From NCBI RefSeq assembly GCF_001693485.1, contig NZ_MAXC01000012.1, positions 558,001-622,000 on the forward strand: a DNA stretch of 64,000 bases. The letters run 5' to 3'. Below the pieces are notes generated by a model. That model saw only the letters and a list, made by a program, of their open reading frames with translations, was not told where the DNA came from and searched no databases. The position numbers were made by a program, and so were the translations under genes. Source of the DNA: Bradyrhizobium sp. LMTR 3 (GTDB taxonomy: Bacteria > Pseudomonadota > Alphaproteobacteria > Rhizobiales > Xanthobacteraceae). Positions 25,884-34,965 of this stretch are shown piece by piece (the first letter of the stretch is position 1; each line of letters opens with the position of its first letter).

Positions 25884-28800
25884 ATGACAGGTATTGCAGA
25901 GTGGCTAGCATCGATCGGTTTGAGCGGGTACACGGAGCGATTCCGCGAAAACGCCATCGACCTCTCGGTCGTTCGATATCTCACGGAGCAGGATCTAAAG
26001 GACCTGGGCGTCCTGCTGGGGCATCGCCGCAAGATGCTGCGCGCGATCGCAGAACTTCAGGGAGAGGTTCCGCGAATACCTCGAACGGGCACCAAGCCGG
26101 CGTCGGCGGACAACGCCGCGCGGCGTCAACTTACAGTCATGTTTTGCGATTTGGTCGGCTCGTCGGCACTTTCGGCTCGCCTTGATCTGGAAGACTTGCG
26201 GGCCGTAATGGGCGCCTATCACCGCTGCATCGCAGAGGTTGTCGCCCAGAATGACGGTGTTATCGCGCGGTACATGGGAGATGGCGTGCTCGCCTATTTC
26301 GGCTATCCTCAGGCGCACGAGGATGATGCCGAACAGGCGACACGCGCCGGGCTGGCACTGGTCGATGCCGTAGCCAAGCTCCGGACAGATCCCGCGACCG
26401 AGCTACAGGTTCGCGTTGGCATCGCTACCGGCATGGTGGTCGTGGGCGATTTGACCGGCGAAGGCTCGGCTCAAGAGCAGACGGTCATTGGCGAGACGCC
26501 GAACTTGGCTGCGCGCCTGCAGCAGTTCGCCAATCCCGGTACCGTGCTGATTTCCGAGAGTACGCATCGGCTCACTGATGGGCATTTCGAATACCGCAAT
26601 CTCGGCCCTGTCGCGCTCAAAGGATGGGCGGAGCCAATACCAGCCTGGCAGGTCCTGGGAACGACCGAAGTCGAAAGCCGTTTCGAGGCACAGCACAAAA
26701 CCCGATTGGCGCCGCCAATTGGGCGTGACGAGGAAATCGAGATGCTGTTGCGTCGCTGGCAGCACGCCAAGCGTGGCGAAGGTTGCGCGGTGATGCTCAC
26801 CGGAGAGCCCGGTATCGGCAAGTCGCACATTGCTTTAGCGCTTGACGAGCGGCTCCACGCCGAACCGCACATTACAGTGCGCCAGTTCTGCTCGGCGCAC
26901 CACACTAACAGTGCGCTGTATCCATTCATCCGCCAGCTCGAACGGGCTGCCCGGTTCGAGCGGAGTGACCCGCCGGCAGAGAAGTTCGCCAAGCTTGAAG
27001 CGCTGCTCGCGCGGTCCGGCGCTGATGCCGACCGCGTAGTGCTACCTTTGGCCAACCTTCTGTCGGTACCACCCAGTGACCGTTACCGCATGCCAGAGCT
27101 GAGCCCGCAGAAGCGCAAGGAGATGACATTGGCGGCGTTCTTGGCTCAACTCAATGGCTTGGCGGCGCGACAGCCCGTGTTTCTCATTGTTGAGGATGTC
27201 CATTGGGCGGATCCGACGTCGCTGGAGCTTCTCACGATGACCTTGGAACAGGTACCGCGGCTTCGAGTGCTGCTGCTCATCACCGCGAGGCCCGAGTTCG
27301 CGCCGCCCTGGCCAGGTCATGCGCATGTGACGACGATCTCGCTCACGCGGCTGAACCGACGCAACGGGGCGGCGTTAATCGAGCGCGTCACCGCCGGCAA
27401 GACGCTCCCGGAAGAGGTAATGGACCAGATCCTCGCCCGCACCGATGGCGTGCCCCTGTTCGTGGAGGAACTGACCAAGACGGTGCTCGAAACCGGGCTG
27501 TTACATGAGCAGGACGATCACTACGTCCTTAACCGTCCTCTGCCCTCGATGGCGATTCCGACGACATTGCACGCATCGCTGATGGCGAGGCTCGATCGAT
27601 TGGCTCCGGTGAGGGAGGTGGCTCAGATCGGCGCTGTGGTGGGTCGCGAGTTCTCCTACGAACTGCTGAGCGCCGTAGCTGGGTTGCCAAAAGAGAGACT
27701 TGAGGAGGCGCTTGACCAGTTGGTTCGGTCGGAGTTGATATTCTGCCGGGGCGAGATACCCCAGGCGGTCTATACTTTCAAGCACGCGCTTGTGCGGGAC
27801 GCCGCCTACTCGGGACTCCTGAAGAGCCGACGCGCAGCGCTGCACGCCACGATCGCGGACGCCTTCGAGCAACGGTTCCCGGAAATTGTGGAGGCTCAGC
27901 CCGAAACTCTCGCGCACCATCTGACGGAGGCCGGGCTGTTCCAAAAGGCGGTGGCATATTGGCTGCAGGCGGGCAAGAAGGCCGCCATGCGCTCGGCGAA
28001 CCTTGAGGCCATCGTACACTTGCAACGAGGTATCGAGGCGTCGGGCTATCTGCCTGACAGCGCGCGAAAGGACAGGTTGGAACTTGACTTCCAATTCGCT
28101 CTCGGGCCCTGCCTGATCGCTACGCAAGGGCCAGCCTCGAACAAGGCGATGGCAACCTTTGCCCGCGCGCGTGAGCTGTGCGAGCGCCTTGGAAACCCTC
28201 CCGAGAAACTCCAGGTGATGTTCTGGTTGACCACCGCGAGCGTAATGCGCGGTGAGTTGCCGGTGGCCGAGGAAACGATCGCGGTCCTGCTCCAACTCGC
28301 CGAAGCGCGCGACGATCGACCGGCGTTGCTCAACGCGATGCGCGGGCAGGCGATGATCCGCCTTTTCATGGGACACCTCACCGGTGCCCATGAAGTGATC
28401 GAACGCGCCTACGAAGCGTTCGAGGCGAGCAGCGAGGAGGACAGGCTGGCGGCGCGTGCGGCCGGCCAGGATGCCGGCGTGGCCGATCTGGCGCTGATGT
28501 CGTGGGCTCTCTGGCTGCTTGGCCACGCCGATACGGCAATTATGCGAATGGACGCTGCCACTCAGCGCGCCGACGCCATCAGTCATCCGCACTCGCAAGC
28601 ATATGCTTGTTACTATGCATGCATTCTTCATGCCCTTCGTGGCGAATTCCTGACTGCGCAACGTCATGCCGAACGCTGTATCGCCCTGTCGGAGGAGCAT
28701 GGATTCCGGCAATGGCGCTTGGCGCGCGCCATTCGGGGCATATGCGTGGCGTCGCTCGATCCTTCCAGCGCACTCGGGGAGATCCGTGCCGCATTGGACG

Positions 28801-29237
28801 AATATCGTAGCGCAGGTTATCAGCTGGCCATCACCGCGCTCTACGTGCTTTTGTGTCCGCCATTGTTGATTGGTCACGACTACGAGGCCGCGCTGAAATT
28901 GATCGAGCACGGCCTCGCCACAACCGGCCGCAACAGTGAACGAATCTTGGAGGCCGAATTGTATCGGCTGAAGGCACGGGTGCTGGTCGTCCGCGGCGGA
29001 CCAGGCGGCGAAGCCGAAGCGCAGGCACTGCTCGACCAGGCATTAAACACGGCAAGAAGCCAACACGCCAAGACGCTTGAACTTCGAGCCGCAACGGACC
29101 GTGCCGCGCTGTGGATCGATCAGGGCAGACGCGAGGAAGCGCTCAATTTCCTCGCGCCGATCTATGCCTCGTTCACCGAGGGTTTTGACACTCAGGATCT
29201 AAAGCAGGCAAAGGCTTTGCTCGACCGGTTGAGGTGA
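25884..29237 (+). CDS. SAM domain / class III adenylate cyclase / AAA ATPase / TPR signalling protein
   Basis: 1117 residues. Residues ~3-60 are a SAM domain (WLASIGLSGYTERFRENAID). Residues ~78-260 are a class III cyclase with both metal Asp motifs (MFCDLVGSS and ARYMGDGVLAYFG) and NLAARLQ for the transition-state Asn/Arg, so it looks catalytically competent. Residues ~290-560 are an AAA_16-type ATPase with Walker A GEPGIGKS (~307-314) and a Walker B-like segment LIVEDVHWAD (~434). The rest is a long TPR-like helical array. Such proteins make cAMP in response to unknown partners. ATG 25884 begins the SAM domain; the frame is open to 25707. Confidence 0.9.
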   Translation: MTGIAEWLASIGLSGYTERFRENAIDLSVVRYLTEQDLKDLGVLLGHRRKMLRAIAELQGEVPRIPRTGTKPASADNAARRQLTVMFCDLVGSSALSARLDLEDLRAVMGAYHRCIAEVVAQNDGVIARYMGDGVLAYFGYPQAHEDDAEQATRAGLALVDAVAKLRTDPATELQVRVGIATGMVVVGDLTGEGSAQEQTVIGETPNLAARLQQFANPGTVLISESTHRLTDGHFEYRNLGPVALKGWAEPIPAWQVLGTTEVESRFEAQHKTRLAPPIGRDEEIEMLLRRWQHAKRGEGCAVMLTGEPGIGKSHIALALDERLHAEPHITVRQFCSAHHTNSALYPFIRQLERAARFERSDPPAEKFAKLEALLARSGADADRVVLPLANLLSVPPSDRYRMPELSPQKRKEMTLAAFLAQLNGLAARQPVFLIVEDVHWADPTSLELLTMTLEQVPRLRVLLLITARPEFAPPWPGHAHVTTISLTRLNRRNGAALIERVTAGKTLPEEVMDQILARTDGVPLFVEELTKTVLETGLLHEQDDHYVLNRPLPSMAIPTTLHASLMARLDRLAPVREVAQIGAVVGREFSYELLSAVAGLPKERLEEALDQLVRSELIFCRGEIPQAVYTFKHALVRDAAYSGLLKSRRAALHATIADAFEQRFPEIVEAQPETLAHHLTEAGLFQKAVAYWLQAGKKAAMRSANLEAIVHLQRGIEASGYLPDSARKDRLELDFQFALGPCLIATQGPASNKAMATFARARELCERLGNPPEKLQVMFWLTTASVMRGELPVAEETIAVLLQLAEARDDRPALLNAMRGQAMIRLFMGHLTGAHEVIERAYEAFEASSEEDRLAARAAGQDAGVADLALMSWALWLLGHADTAIMRMDAATQRADAISHPHSQAYACYYACILHALRGEFLTAQRHAERCIALSEEHGFRQWRLARAIRGICVASLDPSSALGEIRAALDEYRSAGYQLAITALYVLLCPPLLIGHDYEAALKLIEHGLATTGRNSERILEAELYRLKARVLVVRGGPGGEAEAQALLDQALNTARSQHAKTLELRAATDRAALWIDQGRREEALNFLAPIYASFTEGFDTQDLKQAKALLDRLR

Positions 29238-29312
29238 CTTGGACTTTAGTTGTCGAAACTGAACTCGAACTCGGGCTCGCCAAGTTGGTCAAAGAGCTAC
29301 TTTGCCTTGGCG

Positions 29313-30572
29313 TTACACAGCCGCTCGCTTTCGATATTCATGATACTTATCTTGCACCGCTCGCCACCCCGCCCCGTCTTTCTCCGGATCCTCGTTTATA
29401 AAATATGGCTTGTTGTGCGGCTTTTGCTTTATCTCCCTGCCATACACTGCAATCGCTTGGTCCGCAGCGGCTTTCCCCAGCTTTCGCCCGTTATCCAGAT
29501 TGCTGTGATTCCAGTTGAAATTGATGTGCCCCGGCACGTGAATCTCGACGACTGTGCCGTTCCATTCTTTCCCTGTTCCCGGATTGTCATACCGGACATG
29601 GTATTTGAACAGCTTGACGTCATCTTCGCCAACTGTCGCTGCAAACAATTGGCAAAGATTTGCCAAGGCATCATGAAGATTTTCCGGTTTTCGGATTTGC
29701 TTCGAATCGACGATCCTGCTCACCCATATTTCGTCTAGATTGGGGTGCTCCTCGAGTAAGCTCCAGAAGTTGACGGTGTCGACCAAAGCTCCTTCGCAGT
29801 ATGTAACTCCGTCGATCTCTACGGTTCCCTCGACGAAGGGAAGGGCCGAACACGCACATAGAGAGCGTGCATCGATAGACCCCTTGTACTCTTTAGTGTT
29901 TTTCATTTCACAATTGGAAAACAACGCGAGCTTCTGTTCGTCGAGATTCCACGCGTTGTGAAAGATAGCTGGCTTTCCCTGCTTTTCCAGCTCCGCGAAA
30001 TTTATGCTCTTCATAAACTCGCTGTCAGGATAGTTGATCCTGGACAGGCCGTTGACATTGGACAGGTACATCATCGATGTGAGATAACGGACGAAGGGAT
30101 TGGTCGCCATTGCCTGGTTGAGAATCCATCTATTGAAGTCTCCTTCATCCAGTCTTTTAAACTTTTTCTTTTTACCGGGCATCTGATTGGACACGAGCTC
30201 CATGGAGTCCTGGAAGACATCCATCATCTTGTACGGGTCCCATAGGAAGTCTTTATAATTGTCGGGGTCGGTGACGAAGCTATTCAGAGCCTGTATGTTG
30301 CTTCGCCAATCCGGTCCGAAGACGGTGTTTATGGGAAAGCGCTTATAGCTTTCGTCATCTCGAAAAACGCCGTTCTTGAAGAATTGATAAGTCTTTTCGA
30401 CCTTATCTTCGTTGTCACCCCACTGATTGTAAACGATCCCAACCCAGGCGCCGATGCAGGATAATGCCCACACATCAAACGTTATATCGTTGGCGACAAG
30501 AGCTTCCAGAACCCCGATGTGCAGCCCTGCTGCCGGCCCACCACCGCCAAGCGCAATTGCTCTCTTCACCAT
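29313..30572 (-). CDS. Patatin-like protein next to encapsulin, altered active-site motifs
   Basis: About 419 residues. The N-terminus KRAIALGGGGPAAGLHIGVL is the patatin glycine-rich oxyanion loop, but the usual Arg/Lys is absent. Where patatins have GxSxG there is A-L-S-C-I-G-A, with one extra residue between Ser and Gly. The dyad motif, normally D-G-G/A, reads C-E-G-A-L-V-D. It may be a divergent lipase or acyl-binding protein. No signal peptide. The start at 30572 has GGAGGAG just upstream; an ATG at 30584 overlaps that site. It is AT-rich (27 of 60 G+C in the row at 30001) and lies 100 bp downstream of the encapsulin gene. Confidence 0.8.
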   Translation of the reverse strand: MVKRAIALGGGGPAAGLHIGVLEALVANDITFDVWALSCIGAWVGIVYNQWGDNEDKVEKTYQFFKNGVFRDDESYKRFPINTVFGPDWRSNIQALNSFVTDPDNYKDFLWDPYKMMDVFQDSMELVSNQMPGKKKKFKRLDEGDFNRWILNQAMATNPFVRYLTSMMYLSNVNGLSRINYPDSEFMKSINFAELEKQGKPAIFHNAWNLDEQKLALFSNCEMKNTKEYKGSIDARSLCACSALPFVEGTVEIDGVTYCEGALVDTVNFWSLLEEHPNLDEIWVSRIVDSKQIRKPENLHDALANLCQLFAATVGEDDVKLFKYHVRYDNPGTGKEWNGTVVEIHVPGHINFNWNHSNLDNGRKLGKAAADQAIAVYGREIKQKPHNKPYFINEDPEKDGAGWRAVQDKYHEYRKRAAV

Positions 30573-30672
30573 TGGCTCCTCCATCTAATCTGTTGCGTGG
30601 TTCAATTTGAACATTCTCCGATCGAGTTTTGAATTACGCGAAGAGTTGTCGCTCGCACTGCGGTGTACGGCG

Positions 30673-31575
30673 CTATGGCGGGAACAACAGGCGCACCGCA
30701 GCTTCTGGCTCCTTGCGACGCATCGCGAGCACGCCATAGACTCGGAAGCGGTACTGATCCTGCGCGGTCGTTTCGATGAAGCGTAGCGTTGGTTCTACAG
30801 CAACGACCCGGTCTGCGGGATCGCCCCCGACCGAAACAAGCACTCCTTCTTCCGCATCAAGCGCCGGGGAACGTCGAATGGGCGAGGCCAAAAGAGGCTC
30901 GATCTGGTCCTTTGGAAGTACCAGCGTGGGTGCGTTCGGTGTGAGGGCGGCGATGAAAGCATCGCGTCCGAGAATCAGGTGATATGGACCCATGTGCCCG
31001 GCCGCTTCCAGGATGACAATCGCTTCGGCTACGGCCGAAACGATGAGGTGTCCGTAATCGGATACGCCCCCCGTAGCATTCACTACCTGATGCGACTGAC
31101 GGCGCGGGCCGTAGGCGACATTGCGAGCACTACCAGCCAAGCCATCGTAGTCCGCGCGGTCCTGCCCGCGTTGAATATCAGCGTGCCTCGGCAGGGCGCG
31201 ACCATCTGGGCGATAGGCGTTAGCAACGAATGCAAGGCCGCGAAGAAGTACCTCATCCTCGATGCGAGCAAAGTCGCTCGCGGCCCGGCGAGCCAGTGAA
31301 AGTGCGCGCGTGAGCTCGGGTTGCTGAACCTGCTGCTTATCCAAGAGGAACCGGACCGAGATCTCGGGTAACGGGATCGTTGTCACGTCATCGATGGTGC
31401 GCGTCAGGGCGTCGATCCGATCAACGGCGACTGTCTTGTCGTTTGCACCGACTTTCGTCGTCGGAATCATTCGTTCCACGACCCGAACGCGTTTTACTTC
31501 CGATGCGACTGCCGCGTCGATGGTCCCCCACTGCTGCTGTGTCCAATCAACTCCCAATCGTTGAGCGTCACCCAT
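30673..31575 (-). CDS. Encapsulin nanocompartment shell protein (linocin M18/CFP29-like family)
   Basis: 300 residues. The order of motifs follows family 1 encapsulins: an opening W-T-Q-Q-Q-W-x-x-I-D helix; IPLPEISVRFLLDKQQV; LARRAASDFARIEDEVLLRG, matching the AEFEDEVIFRG helix of the Thermotoga shell; VAEAIVILEAAGHMGPYHLI then LGRDAF; and the end EEGVLVSVGGDP, RFIETTAQDQYRFRVYG, PEAAVRLLF. These proteins self-assemble into icosahedral shells that enclose cargo enzymes. It is ~35 residues longer than the Thermotoga protein, with a longer loop near 110-150. GGAG precedes ATG 31575; base composition is normal for the chromosome. No DyP peroxidase or ferritin-like cargo gene is adjacent. Confidence 0.85.
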   Translation of the reverse strand: MGDAQRLGVDWTQQQWGTIDAAVASEVKRVRVVERMIPTTKVGANDKTVAVDRIDALTRTIDDVTTIPLPEISVRFLLDKQQVQQPELTRALSLARRAASDFARIEDEVLLRGLAFVANAYRPDGRALPRHADIQRGQDRADYDGLAGSARNVAYGPRRQSHQVVNATGGVSDYGHLIVSAVAEAIVILEAAGHMGPYHLILGRDAFIAALTPNAPTLVLPKDQIEPLLASPIRRSPALDAEEGVLVSVGGDPADRVVAVEPTLRFIETTAQDQYRFRVYGVLAMRRKEPEAAVRLLFPP

Positions 31576-31634
31576 GTGTGCTCCTTCCTGGTCCATCCAG
31601 GGCTATGGCTTTCAATTCTGGCCCTTCGCTTCTC

Positions 31635-31865
31635 CTACTTCTGATCAGACAATTTCGCGCGCTCTTCCTGGAGCTTCGTTTTCGCTGCTTCTTCATCGTT
31701 ACAGGAATGCACGATCGTCCAGGTCCGGGGGACCCATCGCTCCCTGAAGGCCCTTTCGTCGGCTTCAAGCTCGTTCTTCGGCTCAGTATCTGGCGGTTTG
31801 CTGCCGTAAAAAATCTGGAGCTGACCTCTGTCCGTGCTCACAACGTGATATTTGAGGTTTGGCAT
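31635..31865 (-). CDS. 76-residue protein of unknown function upstream of encapsulin
   Basis: Starts at an ATG preceded by AGGAG and ends 59 bp before the encapsulin start, same strand. It begins with a beta-like segment (LKYHVVSTDRGQLQIFYG), has an acidic middle (NELEADERAFRERW) and ends with a charged helix rich in Lys and Glu (AAKTKLQEERAKLSDQK). No known family, signal or membrane segment. Position suggests a cargo, adaptor or regulator of the shell, but the classical Gly/Ser/Leu-type encapsulin loading peptide is not visible. An overlapping minus-strand frame at 31783-32031 is judged spurious. Confidence 0.6.
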   Translation of the reverse strand: MPNLKYHVVSTDRGQLQIFYGSKPPDTEPKNELEADERAFRERWVPRTWTIVHSCNDEEAAKTKLQEERAKLSDQK

Positions 31866-31897
31866 GATACTCGCTCCTACTCAGACGTAACGTTGAC

Positions 31898-32011
31898 CTA
31901 CAGCTCCAGGTAGCGCGGAACCTCGAAATGCTTTCGAGGATCCTTGCTCCGTCGATCAGGACGGCGGATGCTGTCCGCGTGATCAGCTCGATACGTTGAT
32001 AGTTCTGCGAC
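31898..32011 (-). pseudogene. Possible C-terminal remnant of another protein
   Basis: A 37-codon stretch without a start codon, ending in KHFEVPRYLEL and a TAG. It follows immediately after the stop that ends the decayed patatin copy. The ending looks like a genuine protein C-terminus, but there is too little to identify it. Confidence 0.2.
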
Positions 32012-32421
32012 CTAAGCCTGTTCAGGGACATCGTTGGGTCTTCCTGCTTGGTCGGGAATGTACGGGTCCCAGAGGAAGCCTTTATAGTTGTCGCGGTCGG
32101 TGACGAAGTTATTCAGAGCCTTTATGTGGCTTGCGTCAATCCGGTTCGAAGACGGTGTTTATCGGAAAGCGCGCATAGTTCGTCCTCCCGAAAAACTCCA
32201 TTCTTGAAGAATTGATAGGTCAGTTCGGCCCTGTCTTTGTTTTCAACGTCATCGCCGAATTGATTGTAAACAATGCCAACCCGGGCGCCGATGCAGGACA
32301 ATCCCCACACATCAAACGTTATCTTCGGCTTTATGTCGGCAGCGGCAATAGCTTCGAGAACCCCGATGTGCAGGCCGGCTGCGGGACCACCGCCGCCGAG
32401 CGTAATCGCTCTCTTCACCAT
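32012..32421 (-). pseudogene. Decayed second copy of the patatin-like gene (5' part)
   Basis: Encodes VKRAITLGGGGPAAGLHIGV and, further on, DVWGLSCIGARVGIVYNQFG, closely parallel to the intact patatin gene, with the same GGAGGAG ribosome site. Relative to that gene it has a 2-base deletion near 32180 and a 1-base insertion near 32135. Homology stops after the Trp-Asp-Pro-Tyr codons (about 32060), less than a third of the way through. A stop follows at 32012. It keeps GLS rather than ALS at the nucleophile region, so the intact copy may have drifted. The two copies flank the encapsulin and 76-residue genes. Confidence 0.88.
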
Positions 32422-32433
32422 AGGTTCCTCCAT

Positions 32434-32883
32434 CTAATTTATCGTGCGGCTTATTCTCCGATCAAGTTTCTGAATTGCGTGAAGAGAAGGAGATTAATCG
32501 TTTTTGGGATCATTGGAAAGCGCGGTGGACGTCGATGTTCGACGCTTCTCGGACCTGCTGATCGCACTAGCGCATCCGCTAAGAGCCCGGGCTTGCATAT
32601 CGTGCGCGGTTACGTTTGGCCCTCTTGTGCATTTGTGAACCAGTTCATGTTAGATATTAATCGCTGACGATAGTATGGAGTAGCCATTCGTGACTTCCGC
32701 TTTTGGCCGGCCCAAAGCGGACCTACGGCCCTGAGCGATGTCCGTTGCTGGGTGACAAGGTGAGGTAATCGGTCGCCGCGTGAAATCGTCTTTGACCCGC
32801 GTCAAACACTATGTCCGGCATGAATCCGAAATGAGCTTCAACGCCCACCATCGGCCGACGATCATGACCTATGGGTTCTCGCC
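32434..32883. other. Intergenic region upstream of the encapsulin locus
   Basis: 450 bp with no supported gene. It contains the FNR/FixK-type palindrome listed next and otherwise featureless sequence. The kup gene to the right ends here, so any promoter in this region must read leftward into the encapsulin locus. Confidence 0.5.
32791..32806. promoter_or_regulatory. FNR/FixK/NnrR-type palindromic box
   Basis: TTTGACCCGCGTCAAA: perfect 6-base arms around four bases, containing TTGA-N6-TCAA as in boxes of the CRP-FNR family (FixK2, NnrR). It is in non-coding DNA, 370 bp upstream of the decayed patatin start. A weak GATTAC -10-like element lies at 32765-32770 on the minus strand, at about the right distance for class II activation. 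Regulation of the encapsulin unit by low oxygen or nitrogen oxides is inference. Confidence 0.45.
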
Positions 32884-34809
32884 CTAGATCGTGACCTGCG
32901 TTCCGACTTCGACGACACGTCCGGTCGGGATCTGGAAATAGTCGGTGGCGTCGTTGGCGGCGCGGCTGAGGCGGATGAACAGCAAATCCTGCCAGCGCGG
33001 CATGCCGGAATGCGCGGCGGGTTTCAGCGCGCGGCGGGACAGGAAGAACGACGTCGACATGATGTCGAACTGCCAGCCGAGCTTGCGGGCGATCGCCAGC
33101 GTCTTCGGCACGTTGGGCGATTCCATGAAGCCGAACCGCAGCGTCACCCGGGAGAAGGTCTCGCTGAGCTGCTCCATCCGCACCCGCTCGGCATCGTCGA
33201 TCCGCGGCGTCGGCGCGGTCTCGATGGTGAGGATGACGTTCTTCTCATGCAGAACCTTGTAGTGCTTCAGGCTGTGCATCAGCGCCGTCGGCGCGCATTC
33301 GGGGTCGGAAGTCAGGAACACGGCCGTGCCCGGGACCCGCTGTGGCGGACGCTTCTCCAGCATCGCTACCAGCTCGGCCAGCGGGAATTCCAGCTTGCGC
33401 GATTTCTCGAACAACAGCCGGCTGCCGCGGCGCCACGTGTACATCAGGAGCATCACGATGCCGCCGAGCGCGAGCGGCACCCAGCCGCCCTCGAGCACCT
33501 TCAACAGATTGGCGGCAAGGAAGATGACGTCGAGAAACAGGAACGGGGCGATCAGGGCCGCGGCCGCGATCGGCGACCATTTCCAGACCCGCCAAACCAC
33601 GACAAAACCCATCATGGCCGTCACCACCATGGTGCCGGTCACGGAGATTCCGTAAGCCGAGGCCAACCCGCTCGACGAGCGGAACAGGACCACCAGCAAA
33701 ATCACCGCAACGAACAGCAGCAGGTTGATGCGCGGGATGTAGATCTGGCCGGAATGTGCTTCCGAGGTATGACGAATTTCGAACCGCGGCAGCAGCCCGA
33801 GCTGGATCGCCGTGCGCGTCAGCGAATAGGCGCCGGTGATGACGGCCTGGCTCGCAATCACGGTCGCGGCCGTCGCGAGCGCCACCATCGGGATCAGCGC
33901 CCAGTCCGGAAACATCAGGAAGAATGGGTTTTCGATCGCCTTGGGGTCTGCGATCAACAGCGCGCCCTGCCCCAGATAATTGATCGCCAGCGACGGCAGC
34001 ACGATGAAGAGCCAGGCGGTCTGGATCGGCCGCTTGCCGAAATGGCCTAGATCGGCATAGAGCGCCTCCGCGCCGGTGACGGCAAGAAACACCGCGCCGA
34101 GCGTGATGAAACCGATCATGCCGTGATGGAGCATGAAAGAAACGGCGTAGAGCGGATTGAGTGCCTGCAGCACTTCGGGATGCCGCATGACCTGCGGCAC
34201 GGCTGCGACCGCGATGACGGCGAACCAGACGCACATCACCGGTCCGAAGAACGCGGCGACGCGCGCGGTGCCGCGGGATTGCACGGCGAACAGCGCCACC
34301 AGAATGATGACCGTCAGCGGCACGACATAGTGTTCGAAGGTGACGGTGACGAGCTTGATGCCTTCGATGGCCGACAACACCGACAGCGCCGGCGTAAGAA
34401 CCGCGTCGCCGTAAAACAGCGCGCCGGAGATGATGCCGAGCAGCACGATCGCCGCCCCGCCCTTGCCGACTGCGCGCTGCGCCAGCGCCATCAGTGCCAG
34501 CGTTCCGCCCTCGCCATTGTTGTCGGCACGCAAGAGGATGACGACATATTTCAGCGTCACCACCACGATCAGCGCCCACAGGATCAGCGAGAGCACGCCG
34601 AGCACGGCCAGTGGCGTGACACCGGCCGCAGTCTCGCTGGCGGCGACCACCGCTTCGCGCAGCGCGTACAAGGGGCTGGTGCCGATGTCGCCATAGACGA
34701 CGCCGATGCTGCCGAGCATCAGCGCCTTGAAGGTGGCGGTGGAATGCGCTTCGCCATGACCGTTGGCCGCGGGCGTTTCCGCCGCGGGGATCGCAAACTG
34801 GACTGACAT
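32884..34809 (-). CDS. kup: Kup-type potassium uptake protein (copy 1)
   Basis: About 641 residues with 12 membrane segments and a C-terminal cytosolic domain of ~170 residues. The KUP signature [21 protein letters not shown] near residue 40 and [16 protein letters not shown] are intact. Kup proteins take up K+ with protons. MSVQFAIPA (34809) is the usual N-terminus; the longer frame to 34845 has no ribosome site. The next gene upstream is a second kup, so the two probably arose by tandem duplication; identity is highest in the membrane part. Confidence 0.95.
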   Translation of the reverse strand: MSVQFAIPAAETPAANGHGEAHSTATFKALMLGSIGVVYGDIGTSPLYALREAVVAASETAAGVTPLAVLGVLSLILWALIVVVTLKYVVILLRADNNGEGGTLALMALAQRAVGKGGAAIVLLGIISGALFYGDAVLTPALSVLSAIEGIKLVTVTFEHYVVPLTVIILVALFAVQSRGTARVAAFFGPVMCVWFAVIAVAAVPQVMRHPEVLQALNPLYAVSFMLHHGMIGFITLGAVFLAVTGAEALYADLGHFGKRPIQTAWLFIVLPSLAINYLGQGALLIADPKAIENPFFLMFPDWALIPMVALATAATVIASQAVITGAYSLTRTAIQLGLLPRFEIRHTSEAHSGQIYIPRINLLLFVAVILLVVLFRSSSGLASAYGISVTGTMVVTAMMGFVVVWRVWKWSPIAAAALIAPFLFLDVIFLAANLLKVLEGGWVPLALGGIVMLLMYTWRRGSRLLFEKSRKLEFPLAELVAMLEKRPPQRVPGTAVFLTSDPECAPTALMHSLKHYKVLHEKNVILTIETAPTPRIDDAERVRMEQLSETFSRVTLRFGFMESPNVPKTLAIARKLGWQFDIMSTSFFLSRRALKPAAHSGMPRWQDLLFIRLSRAANDATDYFQIPTGRVVEVGTQVTI

Positions 34810-34965
34810 GAGATGGGGGCCTCGGTTCCTTACCGCACTGCACAAGTGCAGAAGCGCAGCCCTATACTCCCGGGACGAATTGACAGGTTAGCCGGAATCC
34901 GGGCCTCCGGTATGCGCCTTCCGCATAGATGGCGGCAAAGGCTGCAGCCAATTCTCCATCTGAAA

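Noticed and set aside
30673..31575. Reading the encapsulin as a prophage capsid gene
   Set aside because: No portal, terminase, protease or tail genes nearby, and length and motif order fit family 1 encapsulins rather than phage capsids with a scaffold region.
31783..32031. 82-residue minus-strand frame upstream of the 76-residue gene
   Set aside because: Overlaps that gene out of frame, and its middle is better explained by a different-frame remnant ending at 31898.
32212..32667. 151-residue plus-strand frame across the decayed patatin copy
   Set aside because: It is antisense to recognisable patatin sequence and has no plausible start signal.
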